From Silene latifolia (Eukaryota > Streptophyta > Magnoliopsida > Caryophyllales > Caryophyllaceae): 64,000 bases of DNA. Within the stretch, counting starts at the first letter, position 1. The number at the start of each line of letters is the position of its first letter. The notes under the pieces are model-generated. The model was not told the origin of the DNA. It made no database searches and was given only the letters and a program-made list of their open reading frames with translations. This document shows positions 1 to 11,121 of the stretch, one piece after another. A program made the position numbers and the translations under genes. The stretch lies in the NCBI RefSeq assembly GCF_048544455.1, contig NC_133538.1, positions 145,883,922 to 145,947,921 on the forward strand, written 5' to 3'.

Positions 1-647
1 CAAGCAGGAGAGAAGCACAGGACAGGCAACTACCAGGCCTGAACTAAAAGAAAACCATGTCAGGCATAAGGATAACACTATCAAAGCTAGACAGGTGACA
101 AGGAAGGCATTATCAGGCCATATAAGTAAAGCCCTTATAAATAAAGAAGACTTATTCAAAAGGAGATCATGGAAGAAAAGGTCAAGAGCAACGACTGAAA
201 TGCTGAAGAGATCAATCAACTACTTCCGGGTAAATAGGGCACGAGTCCTATTTACCAGGAAACACTAAACAAGCTTGGAAAAACCGCTCCTAAGGCTATT
301 ATAAATACAAGAGAAGACAAAAACAAGAGGGACACACTGGCATACTCGTACTATCACTCTCATTCTTGTATTCAAAACATAATTTAGCAATATCCTTAGC
401 CTGTCACGCCTGATATACAAATACTCTGTCAGGCTACTCAAAATCATAGTAATAATCTCTCCTGGCTTGGTGCCCCTGGTTTTTTCCGTTATTCCCAGGG
501 TTTTTCCATGTATAAAATCTTTGTGTCTTTACTTTTTACATATTTATTTATTTAGCAATATTAGTCAGGCAAACTACTTGAGTTAGATCACCCCTTCTTA
601 ATTCCCCTGGCAGGACGTTTCTGTTCAGTAAAATCCCTACCAAAACA
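1..647 (+). repeat. 5' LTR of element A (first ~108 bp outside window)
   Basis: The sequence aligns along its whole length with 20673-21321, the 3' LTR. It ends in CA at 647, directly before the primer-binding site. Most differences from the 3' LTR are transitions, with A in this copy where the 3' copy has G (for example acagg versus acggg). This suggests an old insertion with methylation-driven decay. Confidence 0.9.
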
Positions 648-656
648 ATTGGCGCC
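648..656 (+). other. Left half of element A primer-binding site, split by B1
   Basis: Just after the LTR the sequence reads attggcgcc. It continues at 11057 as caccgtggggc once B1 and one copy of the 5-bp target duplication (gcgcc, 652-656 and 11052-11056) are removed. The rejoined site begins TGGCGCC, the class of primer-binding site used by Tat and Athila elements. I did not assign the exact tRNA. Confidence 0.75.
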
Positions 657-2117
657 TGACACGGCTATCGCAACCCTATCAAAGATAAAACCTAACGGTC
701 TCAACTAAAATGTAGCAGAGGCAGTCGAGTATCGAATCCACAGGGAGGAAATGTAATTATAGCTGCCTATTCTAATCCTATGGTAACAAATGGGGGTTTG
801 ATTAAAATTGATTCTAACTAAGAGTAATAAAAGCAGTAAATTACGATTTAACTATCAAGAAGAGAGGGACATGTCAGGATTTCGGTTCACTACGGTAGTC
901 CAACAACTCGGTGATAGAAATGACTGATTTAACTAATGTGAGACGGATGTTAGAAGGTCCTTTCGGTCCACTTCCTACCCTAAAATACCACTAACTTAAC
1001 TTTCGTCCTCATTAGGGTAGTCTCTTTGTTTATACCAGGCCTATTTAGTCCAATCTTTCGATCCAGGATTAATTGCTTGATTTAATGGGTGACATAGAAG
1101 CGTGCACTCAACTAGGTCGGGAATTACAGTTAAATTGCTATAGTGACAGGGTCTCTTAATCAATTCGTCCAATTCATTCACTACGTCGTCATTTTTCTAC
1201 CGCAGATCCCCTAATCCCAACATGAAAAGGGTTTAGCTACTCATGTCGGTAATTAAACTAACAGCAGATAAAATTCCAGCAGAGACCATAATGAATAAAT
1301 GATAAAACGTAATAACGAAAATTAGGGCAAAGAGAAATGATAACATAAACGAGAAATTAAAACAACAAGTATTTCTTATTAATAAAGAGAAGGGAGGAAT
1401 TACAATCCAAGCAAATTCCGGCGTAAAGAACACGAAATCCAATGAAGCAATCCCGAAAACAAGAGTAGCCGTCGAAAGTAAAAAGTAACGTAGGAAAGGA
1501 AGCAGTAGTTTTCTAGTGTCGAAGATTAGATCAAAAAGGAGATGCCATTAACCTAGTAAATCATAGGTTAAATAGCCAAAACAACCAAGAGTTTACGCGG
1601 AAATAAGTAAAGCATGGACTGATTAAAGCCCATAACGTCGAAAACCTCTCGATGGAGTGGGTTAAACCACTCGATCGACCATCATCTCAAAGAAGTCCCT
1701 CGATCGACCGCCTTCTTACTCGATCGAGGACTTGGTCATGTGCAGCTTACTCGATCGACTAAGGGATAGCTCGATCGAGTACCAGGGGGTCTAGAAATCA
1801 CTCGATCGACTAAGGGATAGCTCGATCGAGTACTTTTATCTTCAGTTCAGCTCACGTATTCACCCAAGTGCCTCGTAGTGCGTGCCACGACGCTTCCAAA
1901 TGCAGTAACTCACTCTGGGTCAATCCCGTCTCCTCTAAATGCATGCAAAAAGGACGAAAAGGAGTATGGTTCCACCACTTTCGCGATCATTCCTACAAAA
2001 AGGACAAAATACACCAAAGTAGCCAATTCGGGGCAAAATACTATAAAAATAGTATAGAAAAGCATAGAAATACGTCTTTGAAATAGGCCAAAAAGACTAT
2101 ATATTAGGCACGTATCA
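657..2117 (-). repeat. 3' LTR of B1 (left on the + strand)
   Basis: The sequence is an almost exact copy of 9590-11051. On the minus strand it begins TGATACGTGCC at 2117 and ends GTGTCA at 657. It includes the palindrome array at 1647-1833. ORFs predicted in it have no family resemblance. Confidence 0.93.
1647..1833. repeat. Palindrome array ((T)ACTCGATCGAG(TA)) in B1 3' LTR
   Basis: Seven exact CTCGATCGA cores and one mutated core (CTCGATGGAG) occur at irregular spacing of about 20-35 bp. Some are full self-complementary ACTCGATCGAGT. Others have only one good half followed by CCA or CTA. The equivalent array in the other LTR is at 10581-10768. Confidence 0.9.
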
Positions 2118-2127
2118 AATCTCCCAA
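2118..2127 (-). other. Polypurine tract of B1
   Basis: On the minus strand the bases before the LTR read TTTGGGAGATT, immediately followed by TGATACG. In B2 the same site has an additional G (52541 onward). Its position next to the left LTR agrees with the minus-strand orientation set by the primer-binding site. Confidence 0.7.
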
Positions 2128-4028
2128 ACCAAACCTTTACTCGCCCTCGAGTAAACTCAAAACTATACACTAATGGAACGGAAATGATAACTCAGAGCTA
2201 GCTTAACTTATCTACTTGAACCGATTTAATGCAACAAAAATCAACGATTAAAGCCAAGCGTCAAGACGCAAACGAATTATAAGCTGTTCATAAATAAAGC
2301 TGACCTATCGACCTTGCAAGACCAACAAAACTGGACTCTCACGTGGTCACTCTTCTCTCATGAAGCAAAGGGCGAATGTAATATGTAAAAGGGAGAAGAA
2401 AGGACAGTCACTCACCTAACTGCGACCTACATAGCATGCATGCAACAAAAATGAAAGACAATTCAAGTACTAATGCACAAACTCCAACCAATAATGTCCG
2501 TCACAGCCGAGGGTATGCAAAAAAAAATGGGAATAGTGAGGTTCAGGTGAGAAGAGGCAAAACAAGTTATGGAAATGTGGAGGTAAGAGCGTCAAGCTAG
2601 TTCCTAACAGGACCATAATGAAACCATCCGGATCTCAAACTGACTGAAAAACTAAGTACTAGTGCCCTTCACTTGGCACAAAACTCACTAGACTCAAAGC
2701 ACAATCTCCTCAAAAAAATATAGGATAGAACGGAGGAGTCAGACGGTCACAAACTTCCCTTTTTAAAGACACCGTCTGAAGCAACTAACTGAAAAACAAC
2801 TCTTGTCGATTGTACATCTTCGAACATCTTCTCAACTCTGACAAGAGGGTACAACTTTTTCACAATTTTTCTTTCTTTCTTTTTCGATTCAACTCTCTTT
2901 TTTCTGTTTTTCATGTAAATTTTTTTTTTCTTTTTTTTTTCTTCTTTCTTCTTTCACGTTTCTTTTTTTTTTCTTTTTTCAATACTTTTTTTCTTTCCTC
3001 CTTCCTTAATTCATACACCAACTCCAACAAGAATTACGGACCAAACTGCAATGGAAGACATACCACAAAAGACATACTAACTAGCTTGACTAGGCAGGCT
3101 TAGTTTGGAATGTAGCTAATGGGTCAAAAAGGCAAGTTTTGGCTAAAGTGGAGCTAAATGGGTGAAGATGTAAAGAAAGGGGAATTTGCAAGACCCTCCC
3201 TGCATGTGACACCAACCACAAACCCGAATATGTGCATTTGACGAGAAATTGAATGTCATAAATGTGCAAATGAGACAAACATGCTATGCAAGGAGTACTA
3301 CTCTCAAAATTCCCTAATGAATGGCCATGAATGTCACCGAGTTATGGCTCTAAAACTCAGAATTTTTTAAGTAGTTTGCCAGTTTATAGGTCAAGTCTAA
3401 ACAAAAACTTATATTTGAACAAAAATTCGTAGATTATGCGTATGACAAGGCTAAAGACTATCAATAAAAGTGTAAGGCTCAAGTAATATGACAAGTTATA
3501 GTGCAATTTCATCCCGGGAATCTACCGTTCCGACTCAACCTATATGCAAAAATAAACGTGAATTGTTTTTGAATTTTTGAAATTTTTCTAATTTTTTGAT
3601 TTTTTTTTTTTTTTTTTGAAAATAAACAACAATGCAAGCAAGAAATTAAACGTGAATGCAAAACAAATGCAGATGCAGACTCAAAAGGATGCAATACCCT
3701 CCCCAAACCAAAACGGACAACGCCCTCGTTGTCCTCCAGCATACACCAGCAGAAAGATGGGGGATGGGGGTATACAACCAGCAAAATAAAAATAAAATAA
3801 AAAAAATAAAGGAGACAAAATAAAAAGAGCAAGGAACATACAAAAGCGAACTTCCCCAAACCAGCCAGAAAACTGGGGAAGTGAGTAGACCAGTAGCTAC
3901 TCGTCGTCGGCACCGCCGTCTCCTAGGTACTCCGACTCAACAAAACGGTCTCCCAAACCAAAGAACGGACAAGGTGGAAACTCGTCGTCATCTCCAGCCG
4001 ATCCTCCGGACCGGGTGTGAACGGAGGA
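2118..4028 (-). other. B1 3' untranslated region with pyrimidine tracts
   Basis: No protein-coding signature is visible between the accessory ORF and the 3' LTR. On the + strand it holds a T/C-rich tract at about 2862-3000 and a T-run at about 3600-3618, which are purine runs in the element's sense. The F-rich and K-rich ORFs there are composition artefacts. The same layout recurs in B2 (53270-53430 and about 54020). Confidence 0.7.
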
Positions 4029-5706
4029 TCACTCTCCTCCTCTCTCGGCGGCTCGTGCCGCCCGCTCGGCCCAGAATCGCACCTCTCGTGCTACCGGTGT
4101 CTCCTCCGCCTCCTCTTCTGAGTCAGAAGGTAGTGGAGGGTACCCGTCCGCTGGGTATCGGTAGAAGGAGGGATGTGGCCACCCTGCTGGAACTGGTCGT
4201 CGTGCTCGGATGTGGTACTCGTAGAGCGGGAATACGACCAAAGCCATATCCCGTCTCATCTCAGTAATGTACCTGCACATATCCAAAAGCAAGGCATCAC
4301 GACGCCCTTGGTCCATGACCCCGGGCGCCCCTAAAACAGGAGGGCAAACAAAATTGGCCGGAAAGGCCGGATCGGAAGGAGGTGGAGTGAGTGAAGGTGT
4401 AGGTGTGGGAGTCTGTGTGGGTCCAGTCTGAGTCTGAGTCTGGGCCGGAGTCTGAGTCTGGGAGCTAGAAGTCGCTCCGGCCTCCCGCTTCCTCTTCTTA
4501 GAAGAAGAAGTAGGAGTGAAGGTAAGGTGGTAGGTGGGTGGAGGTGGCCTCGCTCCCTCAGCAGCAGACGGGAGCGGTAAGAGTGGAGGAAGGGTAGAGC
4601 ACGGCAAGGTAACAGACGTGGAACCACAAATCTTCCACGTCCTCGCGCTCCCCTTCGTCTTTGGGAACCAGGCGAAGTCAGCCATGGCACCCAGGTCAAG
4701 GTAAGCCATCCTATCGGGTGTAGTGAGTCCAGGGTCAGTGGGGTAAAGGTGGCGGGAAATCCTAGTCACTAGCCCGCCGCAGACAACAGCGGTCTTGACC
4801 CGAGTCCCAATTCCGTTCCAATGCTGAGCTACTAGATAGGCAATGTTTAGAACAAATGGGGTACCGTAGTCAATGTTGAGGTACCCCGCGAGAATCGCTA
4901 GCTCAGTGTTGGTCACGTTATTGGGCTCAGGTCGCCCAAAAATGGTCTCTCCTATCAGTCTCAAAAAGTAACGGGGAGCAGGTAAGTGAACGTGAGCTCC
5001 CTTCCGTGAGGGGAAGGGGGTGTGAGAAAGTGCAGCCCAAAGTGGCTGAAGGAGATCCCTAGGTGGGTCGGTGGGACCGTCACTAACTAGGCCTAAAACC
5101 TGCCCAAACCTGGCCAAAGTCCAGTGGTGCGACTCATTGCGGAGTCGGAAGTGAATGCAAGAACTGGAGTGGTCAGCATCATAAGAGTCGGTGTCAAAGG
5201 AATAGGAGCTGAAAAACTCGTATGTAGGGGTACGAATAGCGACTTCCCCGCATGGTGATCAGACCCGACATACCCGTCCCGTTCAACAAACTACAGACCT
5301 CCTCATAAATTCCTAAGGTCTCTAGGTCAGTCCGTGCAAGGAAACGGGTGGAGGAGAGGGGGCAACGAAGTAAAGCCGCTAACCGAGTCCGGTGGTCCGC
5401 TGAAGTAAAACGTACCGTGGGCATCCGCGGTAAAGGAGTGAGAGTGCCCTCTCCCGTAACATCGCCTCGAAGGGTGGAAGTGATGGCTAATCGGCTAGCT
5501 CGCCGATGCGGCCTCGGTGGCAGCATACCAAGCGTCGGGAAACGAGGAGTGAATCCTCGTTCCAGCATAGTGAGGGACCTGGCAGGGGTAGAAACAGAAA
5601 CTGTAGTGGTGACCAGGGCAGAAGTAGTGGTGACAGCAGGGACCACTGACTCGCTCACGGACGGGCTGGAGAACGTACTAGTAGAAGGCAAAGAACTTGC
5701 ATCCAT
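4029..5706 (-). pseudogene. B1 accessory ORF (Athila ORF-1/env-position-like protein), one frameshift
   Basis: The start ATG at 5706 lies at a splice junction (see 5706-5707). The N-terminus is rich in S/T/V. A folded region follows with LGIYEEV, FRLRN..., LGL and an EL.IL.GYLN block. A low-complexity linker of TQ/TP repeats comes next, then an acidic SDSEEEAEET segment and a basic/alanine-rich end. One frameshift near 5240 separates two open segments (5706 to about 5240, then to 4029), about 560 residues in all. The same spaced motifs (LGI, FRL.N.S, LGL, EL..L..YLN, CG...TR) occur in the element C ORF at 61912-63471. This resembles the Athila ORF family of unknown function. I see no convincing signal peptide or membrane anchor. 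Confidence 0.7.
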
Positions 5707-5707
5707 C
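5706..5707 (-). other. Exon-exon junction (missing intron) upstream of B1 accessory ORF
   Basis: On the minus strand B1 reads CATCATCAA then GATGGATGC. B2 at the matching point reads CATCATCAA, then GTAAGTG...TTTTGCAG (640 bp), then GATGG. Removing the B2 insert at GT-AG gives exactly the B1 sequence. Confidence 0.85.
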
Positions 5708-6034
5708 TTGATGATGATGATCCTATGAAAGCAATTAAACTTCAAATAACCAAGCAAAAAAGGCGGATTTTAATCGAAAAAACCGCAAACCCTAATTCCC
5801 TTTAAAAACAGTGAAGATGAACACAAATGAGAGGGAAAACAAGGGGCTTTTGAAGATTAAAGTGCTAGCAATGGAATGTAGGTGACGGATTTGGTGATTT
5901 TGGGCAAGAAAATGGGGATTTGGGGGAGTGAAAATCGCAATTAGGGAGGGGGTTAGACGGAATTAGGGTGAAATGAAAATAGAATTAGGAAAATAAGAGT
6001 TTTAAGAAAGGAAACTCCCGTGTCCTGTTCATAC
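5707..6034 (-). promoter_or_regulatory. Leader (putative 5' UTR) of B1 accessory ORF
   Basis: This non-coding stretch lies between the palindrome array and the ORF. In the ORF's sense it is pyrimidine-rich, with CCCTAATT-type motifs and CCCAAAATC, like a plant 5' UTR. The leader of element C before its intron has similar composition and also contains CCCAAAATC. I see no firm TATA box. The internal promoter is inferred. Confidence 0.45.
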
Positions 6035-6211
6035 CACTCGATCGAGTGGTTTTTAAATCACTCGATCGAGGACTTTTGATGTCCCCTATGCTCGATCGAG
6101 TAGACATCCCCTCGATCGACCTGTTCCTCTTTGGCTTTTCTCGATCGAGTAACCACACAGCTCGATCGACCCAATTTCCACTCGATCGAGTACAAAAAGT
6201 ACTCGATCGAG
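6035..6211. repeat. Palindrome array upstream of B1 accessory ORF
   Basis: Eight CTCGATCGA cores occur in about 177 bp, several as complete ACTCGATCGAGT palindromes. The array sits just 5' of the accessory ORF leader, as the equivalent arrays do in B2 (55961-56137) and in C (50868-50922). Confidence 0.9.
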
Positions 6212-6563
6212 AACTTCTTCTTGTAGGCTCTTTGATTTTCCGTCTTTACTTCCTCGAAATGCGTGAAACTTCCCCAAACCTGCATAAAACACATCCAAAC
6301 ACATCCAGAATACCAAATACGCGAGAAAATACAAAGTCTATAGTCTTAGTTTATGCTAAAAAAATGTCTAACTAATTGTCCTAATTAAAACGTAATAAAA
6401 CAAAGTTTAAAAGAAATTCAAACGAATTGTCTATTACAATTTGTTACACGGAGCATTTCCCCGTTTAATTCTCATCGACTTTCGTAGCCCCTTCGTGGGC
6501 TTTCGATCGGAGGACGTCACCTCGGCGATCACGACCGACCTCTTCATCTTCCATGAACTCGAA
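6212..6563 (-). other. B1 spacer between gag-protease stop and palindrome array
   Basis: No coding or structural signal was found here. In the element's sense it follows the gag-protease stop. There is no trace of the RT, RNase H or integrase that full Athila elements carry at this point. B2 has the same spacer at 56138-56484. Confidence 0.6.
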
Positions 6564-9464
6564 TCACCATCTGCGCAGAGGAGGAATGTAGTTCCAATCT
6601 ATGTAGGTCCAAACTTTCTTCGTTCTCGCTCCTCTGTCATCTTCTTTGACAACCTTGTCGCCACTTTGATTGATAATGGCCACACCACGTCCTTTGTGAT
6701 CCCATTCTTACTTTCATCCGCACTGCAGTAAGGACAACAGACGAACTTGTCTCCTTCTTGCTCTCAACGAGGCGGAGGGTCAACAATAACAACAATATTC
6801 TCCAAATTTTCATCTGGAGCGTCAACAATAGGAACAATAGAAGAAAGAGCATTGCAAGGTTGAACTTGCATGGGAGCTCTCCGAACTTGGACCGATGAAA
6901 ATCGGCTCCTCATCCCCTACCCGAAATGTCAAAGTCTTCCCATCGACGTCTATCACCGCACGGGCGGTGGATAGAAATGGTCTCCCTAAAATAATAGGGG
7001 TGTGTGCATCTTCGGGGATATCTAAGACAACAAAATCGACGGGAATAAAGAACTTCCCTATCCGAACAGGTACGTCTTCTACAAATCCTAATGGTCGTGA
7101 TGGCGGACTACGGTCGGCCATCCGGACGATCATGTTGGTGCAACTCGGTTTTTCAAACCAAGCCTCTTAGCCGAGATAAAGGTAAGACACTTACGCTAGC
7201 GCCTAGATCGCATAGCGCATTATCAATCAATTGCATACCGATGTGACAAGGAATCGAAAAACTACCCGGTCCGATTGCTTAGGGGTAACTTATTTTGAAA
7301 TAGGGTGATCCCATCTCGATCAAAGGTACGGTCTCACTTTGTCATTTATAGTCCTCTTACGTGCTAAAATTTCTTTCATAAATCTTAAATAAGAGGGTAC
7401 CTTAGTCACAATTCGGTGAACGGCACGGAGACTTCCAAGTTCTTCAAAAGTTCAACAAATTTGCCAAACCGTTGATTAACTTTGGTATTCTGCAGCCGCC
7501 TCGGGAAGGGAACCGTGATAGGTATCTCGAGTCCCTTGTTTCTCGCTTCCAAAGTGTCTTTCGGTGCAAGTTCGGTATCCTTTGGACGCCTCTTACCTCT
7601 CGAACGAGGTCTTTACGGTGATTTCTCGCTTAAACGAGCACTAGCAGGCTCTCGAATAAGCTTCCCGTCATCATTGTCACTCGATCGAGCAATGTGCTTA
7701 CTCGATCGAGCAGTTTCTTCATCAACTTCAGTCGATCGAGTAACATTCTCACTCAATCGATCAACCTCAACTTCCTGTTCACTCGATCGAGCGTAACGAC
7801 TACTCGATCGAGGGCTTTCTTCACCTTTTCCACTCGATGGAACACCAGCCTGTAGTCGATCGAGTAACCCGCCTTGTCGTGAGCCCTTTTTCTTGAGAAC
7901 ACTGTTCATCATCGATTCTGACTATCTTGGTCGATTTCTTCACTTCGGTCCTCATAAGAAAGATCGCTTCTCAATTCGATCGAGTTTACCGTCTCATGTG
8001 GGTTCTTCTCATTTTGAGTCGGTAATTGACCCGGTTTCCTCGAGGATTGATTTAAAGCAAGTTGGGCAACTTGAGTCTCAAGTGCCTTATGTGACGCGAT
8101 TTCTTTGTTGATTTTGTTGATCATTCACCGCAATTGCTTCGATATGGCTTGCACCATAGACTTGATTCACTCATTTCACTCACCCCACTAGAGGATGATG
8201 CACCTTGGTTAGGAGGGTTGAAGGATGGAGGCTTCTGATAGCCTTGTTGCTTCTGGTGTGGAGGAATGATTGGTTCTTTGCGTTGGAGGAGCCGTGGGGT
8301 TGAGCACATTCGATTGCTCCACCTCAAATTGGGATGGATATTCGGCTCGTAGTAATCGTTGTTCCGCATGTAATGTTGAAAGCGCAGCGCATTGCTCAAA
8401 AGGATCGGGACAATGATCCGAGACATGTCTCTCTCCTCCGCATCTCCTACTGCACGAACGGACCGTCCGTCACAAAGATTAACCTGGTACATGCCCCCCT
8501 TAGAAACCCCTCCTAGCTCATACTTGTCAAACCTTGCATTGAGGGCTTCAAGTGCCGCGACAGAAGTAGATTCGGCAGCTCTTCCTTGGTTTCCTCTCGA
8601 GTTCCCATATTCAGCTTTATGGGTGGCCAGATCATCAATGATCTTCCACCCCTTGGTAGCTCCCAAGTTTTCAGCAAAACGGCCATTAGCAGCAGCATCT
8701 AAAACGGCCTTGTTATCATCATATAAACCATTATAAAAATGGTTGCACAGGTTCCATTTTTCGATCCCATGGTGCGGTATGGTGCGCACTAGCTTCTTGA
8801 ATCGAACCCATGCCTCGTGGAAGGTCTCGTCAGGCCCTTGTTTAAAGCTCGTTATCTGAGCTCTAATGGCGATAGTCTTTGAAGCGGAGAAATACTTCTT
8901 GTAAAATGCCAAAGCTAGCGAATTCCAAATCGTTATCCCCTCATTTGCCCGGTCCAAATCCCTATACCACTCCCTTGCGGCAAAGATCGCGAGTGAGTGA
9001 GAAAATGAACATGGTTTCTTTCACTTGGTCGAGTCACGCCAGTTGGTGGAGACATGGAACCGCAATAATCAATGAATATTTCCATGTGCTTGTCGCATCT
9101 TCATTTGCAGCTCCCAAATAGATTCCTCTCGACCAAATTTATGAGGGACGGCTTTGGCTCAAATTTTCTTGCCTCCCCTGGTAACGTGAATCCCTTGTAG
9201 AGATTCGCGCCGAGGTTCGAGTGACTAGCAATGGTCGCTTCTTCGGCCATCTCGGGAATGTGGGAAAGCGACGGTTTCAACTGATGAAGTAGAAACTGGA
9301 GAAGACGGTGGGTTGTCCTCGAACAATTCGTTCTCGTAGTAATTGGAACGAGAACTGGACTCTTCCTCTAGCTGTTGATCTTGGAACAATCTCCTCTTTA
9401 CGTGCAGAGACCTTTCAATCTCAGGATCAAACGGTAGTAGTGGACCACCTTGCGACCTGCGCAT
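6564..9464 (-). pseudogene. B1 gag-protease polyprotein, frameshifted
   Basis: The N-terminus starts MRRSQGGPLLPFDPE at 9464. The capsid-like gag domain (about 8955-8500) has the retrotransposon-gag pattern F..AW.RFK.L with a downstream FY.GL. It matches the better-preserved B2 copy. The zinc knuckle is destroyed here by a frameshift near 8440. The protease C-terminal half is clear at 6890-7130 (LGRPFLSTARAVIDVDG). The frame ends near 6564 (TGA). Several 1-base indels break it. A palindrome array lies inside the coding sequence at 7679-7868. The packaging and processing functions are lost in this copy. Confidence 0.8.
7679..7868. repeat. Palindrome array inside B1 gag-protease frame
   Basis: About eight CTCGATCGA-like cores lie between the gag NC region and the protease. 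Translated in the gag frame they give repeated ARSSE/RSSD/RST segments, an apparently unstructured linker. The B2 equivalent at 57603-57791 keeps an open frame. Confidence 0.85.
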
Positions 9465-9566
9465 AAGAAGAAAGTACAACAAGAAATGAGAATAGTCCAA
9501 GGAACGGGTGTCCCTTAGACCGAAACAGGATTAAAACGAAACAACTAATAAAATTGAACAATTGCC

Positions 9567-9584
9567 TCCCCGGCAACGGCGCCA
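9567..9584 (-). other. Primer-binding site of B1 (tRNA-Asp type)
   Basis: On the minus strand the site reads TGGCGCCGTTGCCGGGGA, five bases after the LTR end. This is the well-known Athila/tRNA-Asp primer site. Confidence 0.88.
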
Positions 9585-9589
9585 AAATT

Positions 9590-11051
9590 TGACACGGCTA
9601 TCGCAACCCTATCAAAGATAAAACCTAACGGTCTCAACTAAAATGTAGCAGAGGCAGTCGAGTATCGAATTCACAGGGAGGAAATGTAATTATAGCTGCC
9701 TATTCTAATCCTATGGTAACAAATGGGGGTTTGATTAAAATTGATTCTAACTAAGAGTAATAAAAGCGAAGAAATTACGATTTAACTATCAAGAAGAGAG
9801 GGACATGTCGGAAGTTCGGTTCACTACGGTAGTCCAACAACTCAGAAGTAAATGACTCGAGATTTAACTAATGTGAGACGGATGTTAGAAGGTCCTTTCG
9901 GTCCACTTCCTACCCTAAAATACCACTAACTTAACTTTCGTCCTCATTAGGGTAGTCTCATGTTTATAGCAGCCTATTTAGTCCAATCTTTCGATCCAGG
10001 ATTAATTGTAGCGATTTAATGGGTGACATAGAAGCGTGCACTCAACTAGGTCGGGAATTACTGTTAAATTGCTATAGTGCTGTGGTCTCTTAATCAATTC
10101 GTCCAATTCATTCACTACGTCGTCATTTTTCTACCGCAGATCCCCTAATCCCAACATGAAAAGGGTTTAGCTACTCATGTCGGTAATTAAACTAACAGCA
10201 GATAAAATTCCAGCAGAGAACATAATGAATAAATGATAAAACGTAATAACGAAAATTAGGGCAAAGAGAAATGATAACATAAACGAGAAATTAAAACAAC
10301 AAGTAATTCTTATTAATAAAGAGAAGGGAGGAATTACAATCCAAGCAAATTCCGGCGTAAAGAACACGAAATCCAATGAAGCAATCCCGAAAACAAGAGT
10401 AGCCGTCGAAAGTAAAAAGTAACGTAGGAAAGGAAGCAGTAGTTTTCTAGTGTCGAAGATTAGATCAAAAAGGAGATGCCATTAACCTAGTAAATCATAG
10501 GTTAAATAGCCAAAACAACCAAGAGTTTACGCGGAAATAAGTAAAGCATGGACTGATTAAAGCCCATAACGTCGAAAACCTCTCGATCGAGTGGGTTAAA
10601 CCACTCGATCGACCATCATCTCAGCAGAAGTCCCTCGATCGACCAGCTTCTTACTCGATCGAGGACTTGGTCATGTGCAGCTTACTCGATCGACTAAGGG
10701 ATAGCTCGATCGAGTACCAGGGGGTCTAGAAATCACTCGATCGACCAAGGGATAGCTCGATCGAGTACTTTTATCTTCAGTTCAGCTCACGTCTTCACCC
10801 AAGTGCCTCGTAGTGCGTGCTACGACGCTTCCAAATGCAGTAACTCACTCTGGGTCAATCCCGTCTCCTCTAAATGCATGCAAAAAGGACGAAAAGGAGT
10901 ATGGTTCCACCACTTTCGCGATCATTCTTACAAAAAGGACAAAATACACCAAAGTAGCCAATTCGGGGCAAAATACTATAAAAATAGTATAGAAAAGCAT
11001 AGAAATACGTGCTGAAATAGGCCAAAAAGACTATATATTAGGCACGTATCA
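9590..11051 (-). repeat. 5' LTR of B1 (right on the + strand)
   Basis: This is the near-identical partner of 657-2117. In the element's sense it runs from 11051 to 9590 and is followed by the primer-binding site. The palindrome array is at 10581-10768. Confidence 0.93.
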
Positions 11052-11121
11052 GCGCCCACCGTGGGGCATCTAGCTCTAAAATAATCAAAACCCAAAACCA
11101 AATAACACAAAAACTTGAGAA
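11052..11121 (+). other. Rest of element A primer-binding site and short leader
   Basis: The sequence starts with the second copy of the B1 target duplication (gcgcc, 11052-11056). It then gives the remaining primer-site bases caccgtggggc and an A-rich leader up to the gag ATG at 11122. Confidence 0.7.

Larger units (their letters stand above)
657..11051 (-). mobile_element. Element B1: Athila-like, non-autonomous LTR retrotransposon nested in A
   Basis: It is flanked by the 5-bp duplication gcgcc. The LTRs run TGATACGTGCC to GCCGTGTCA on the minus strand. The primer-binding site next to the right-hand LTR matches the tRNA-Asp type typical of Athila, which fixes the orientation. Internally it carries gag plus an aspartic protease, then a separate accessory ORF. 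No reverse transcriptase, RNase H or integrase is visible, so it would need enzymes in trans. The two 1.46-kb LTRs are almost identical, indicating a recent insertion. A sister copy, B2, lies at 51051-61004. Confidence 0.9.

Noticed and set aside
2810-3103. F-rich ORF on the + strand (also 53229-53438)
   Set aside because: It is translation of a T/C tract in the B 3' UTR. The frame is not conserved between B1 and B2.
5194-5757. Classical envelope protein for the B accessory ORF
   Set aside because: I see no signal peptide, furin-like site or transmembrane anchor, so I call it an accessory ORF at the env position only.
6035-6211. Palindrome arrays as CRISPR or tandem satellite
   Set aside because: The genome is eukaryotic, unit spacing is irregular, there are no unique equal-length spacers and no cas genes. 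A regulatory or TE repeat fits better.
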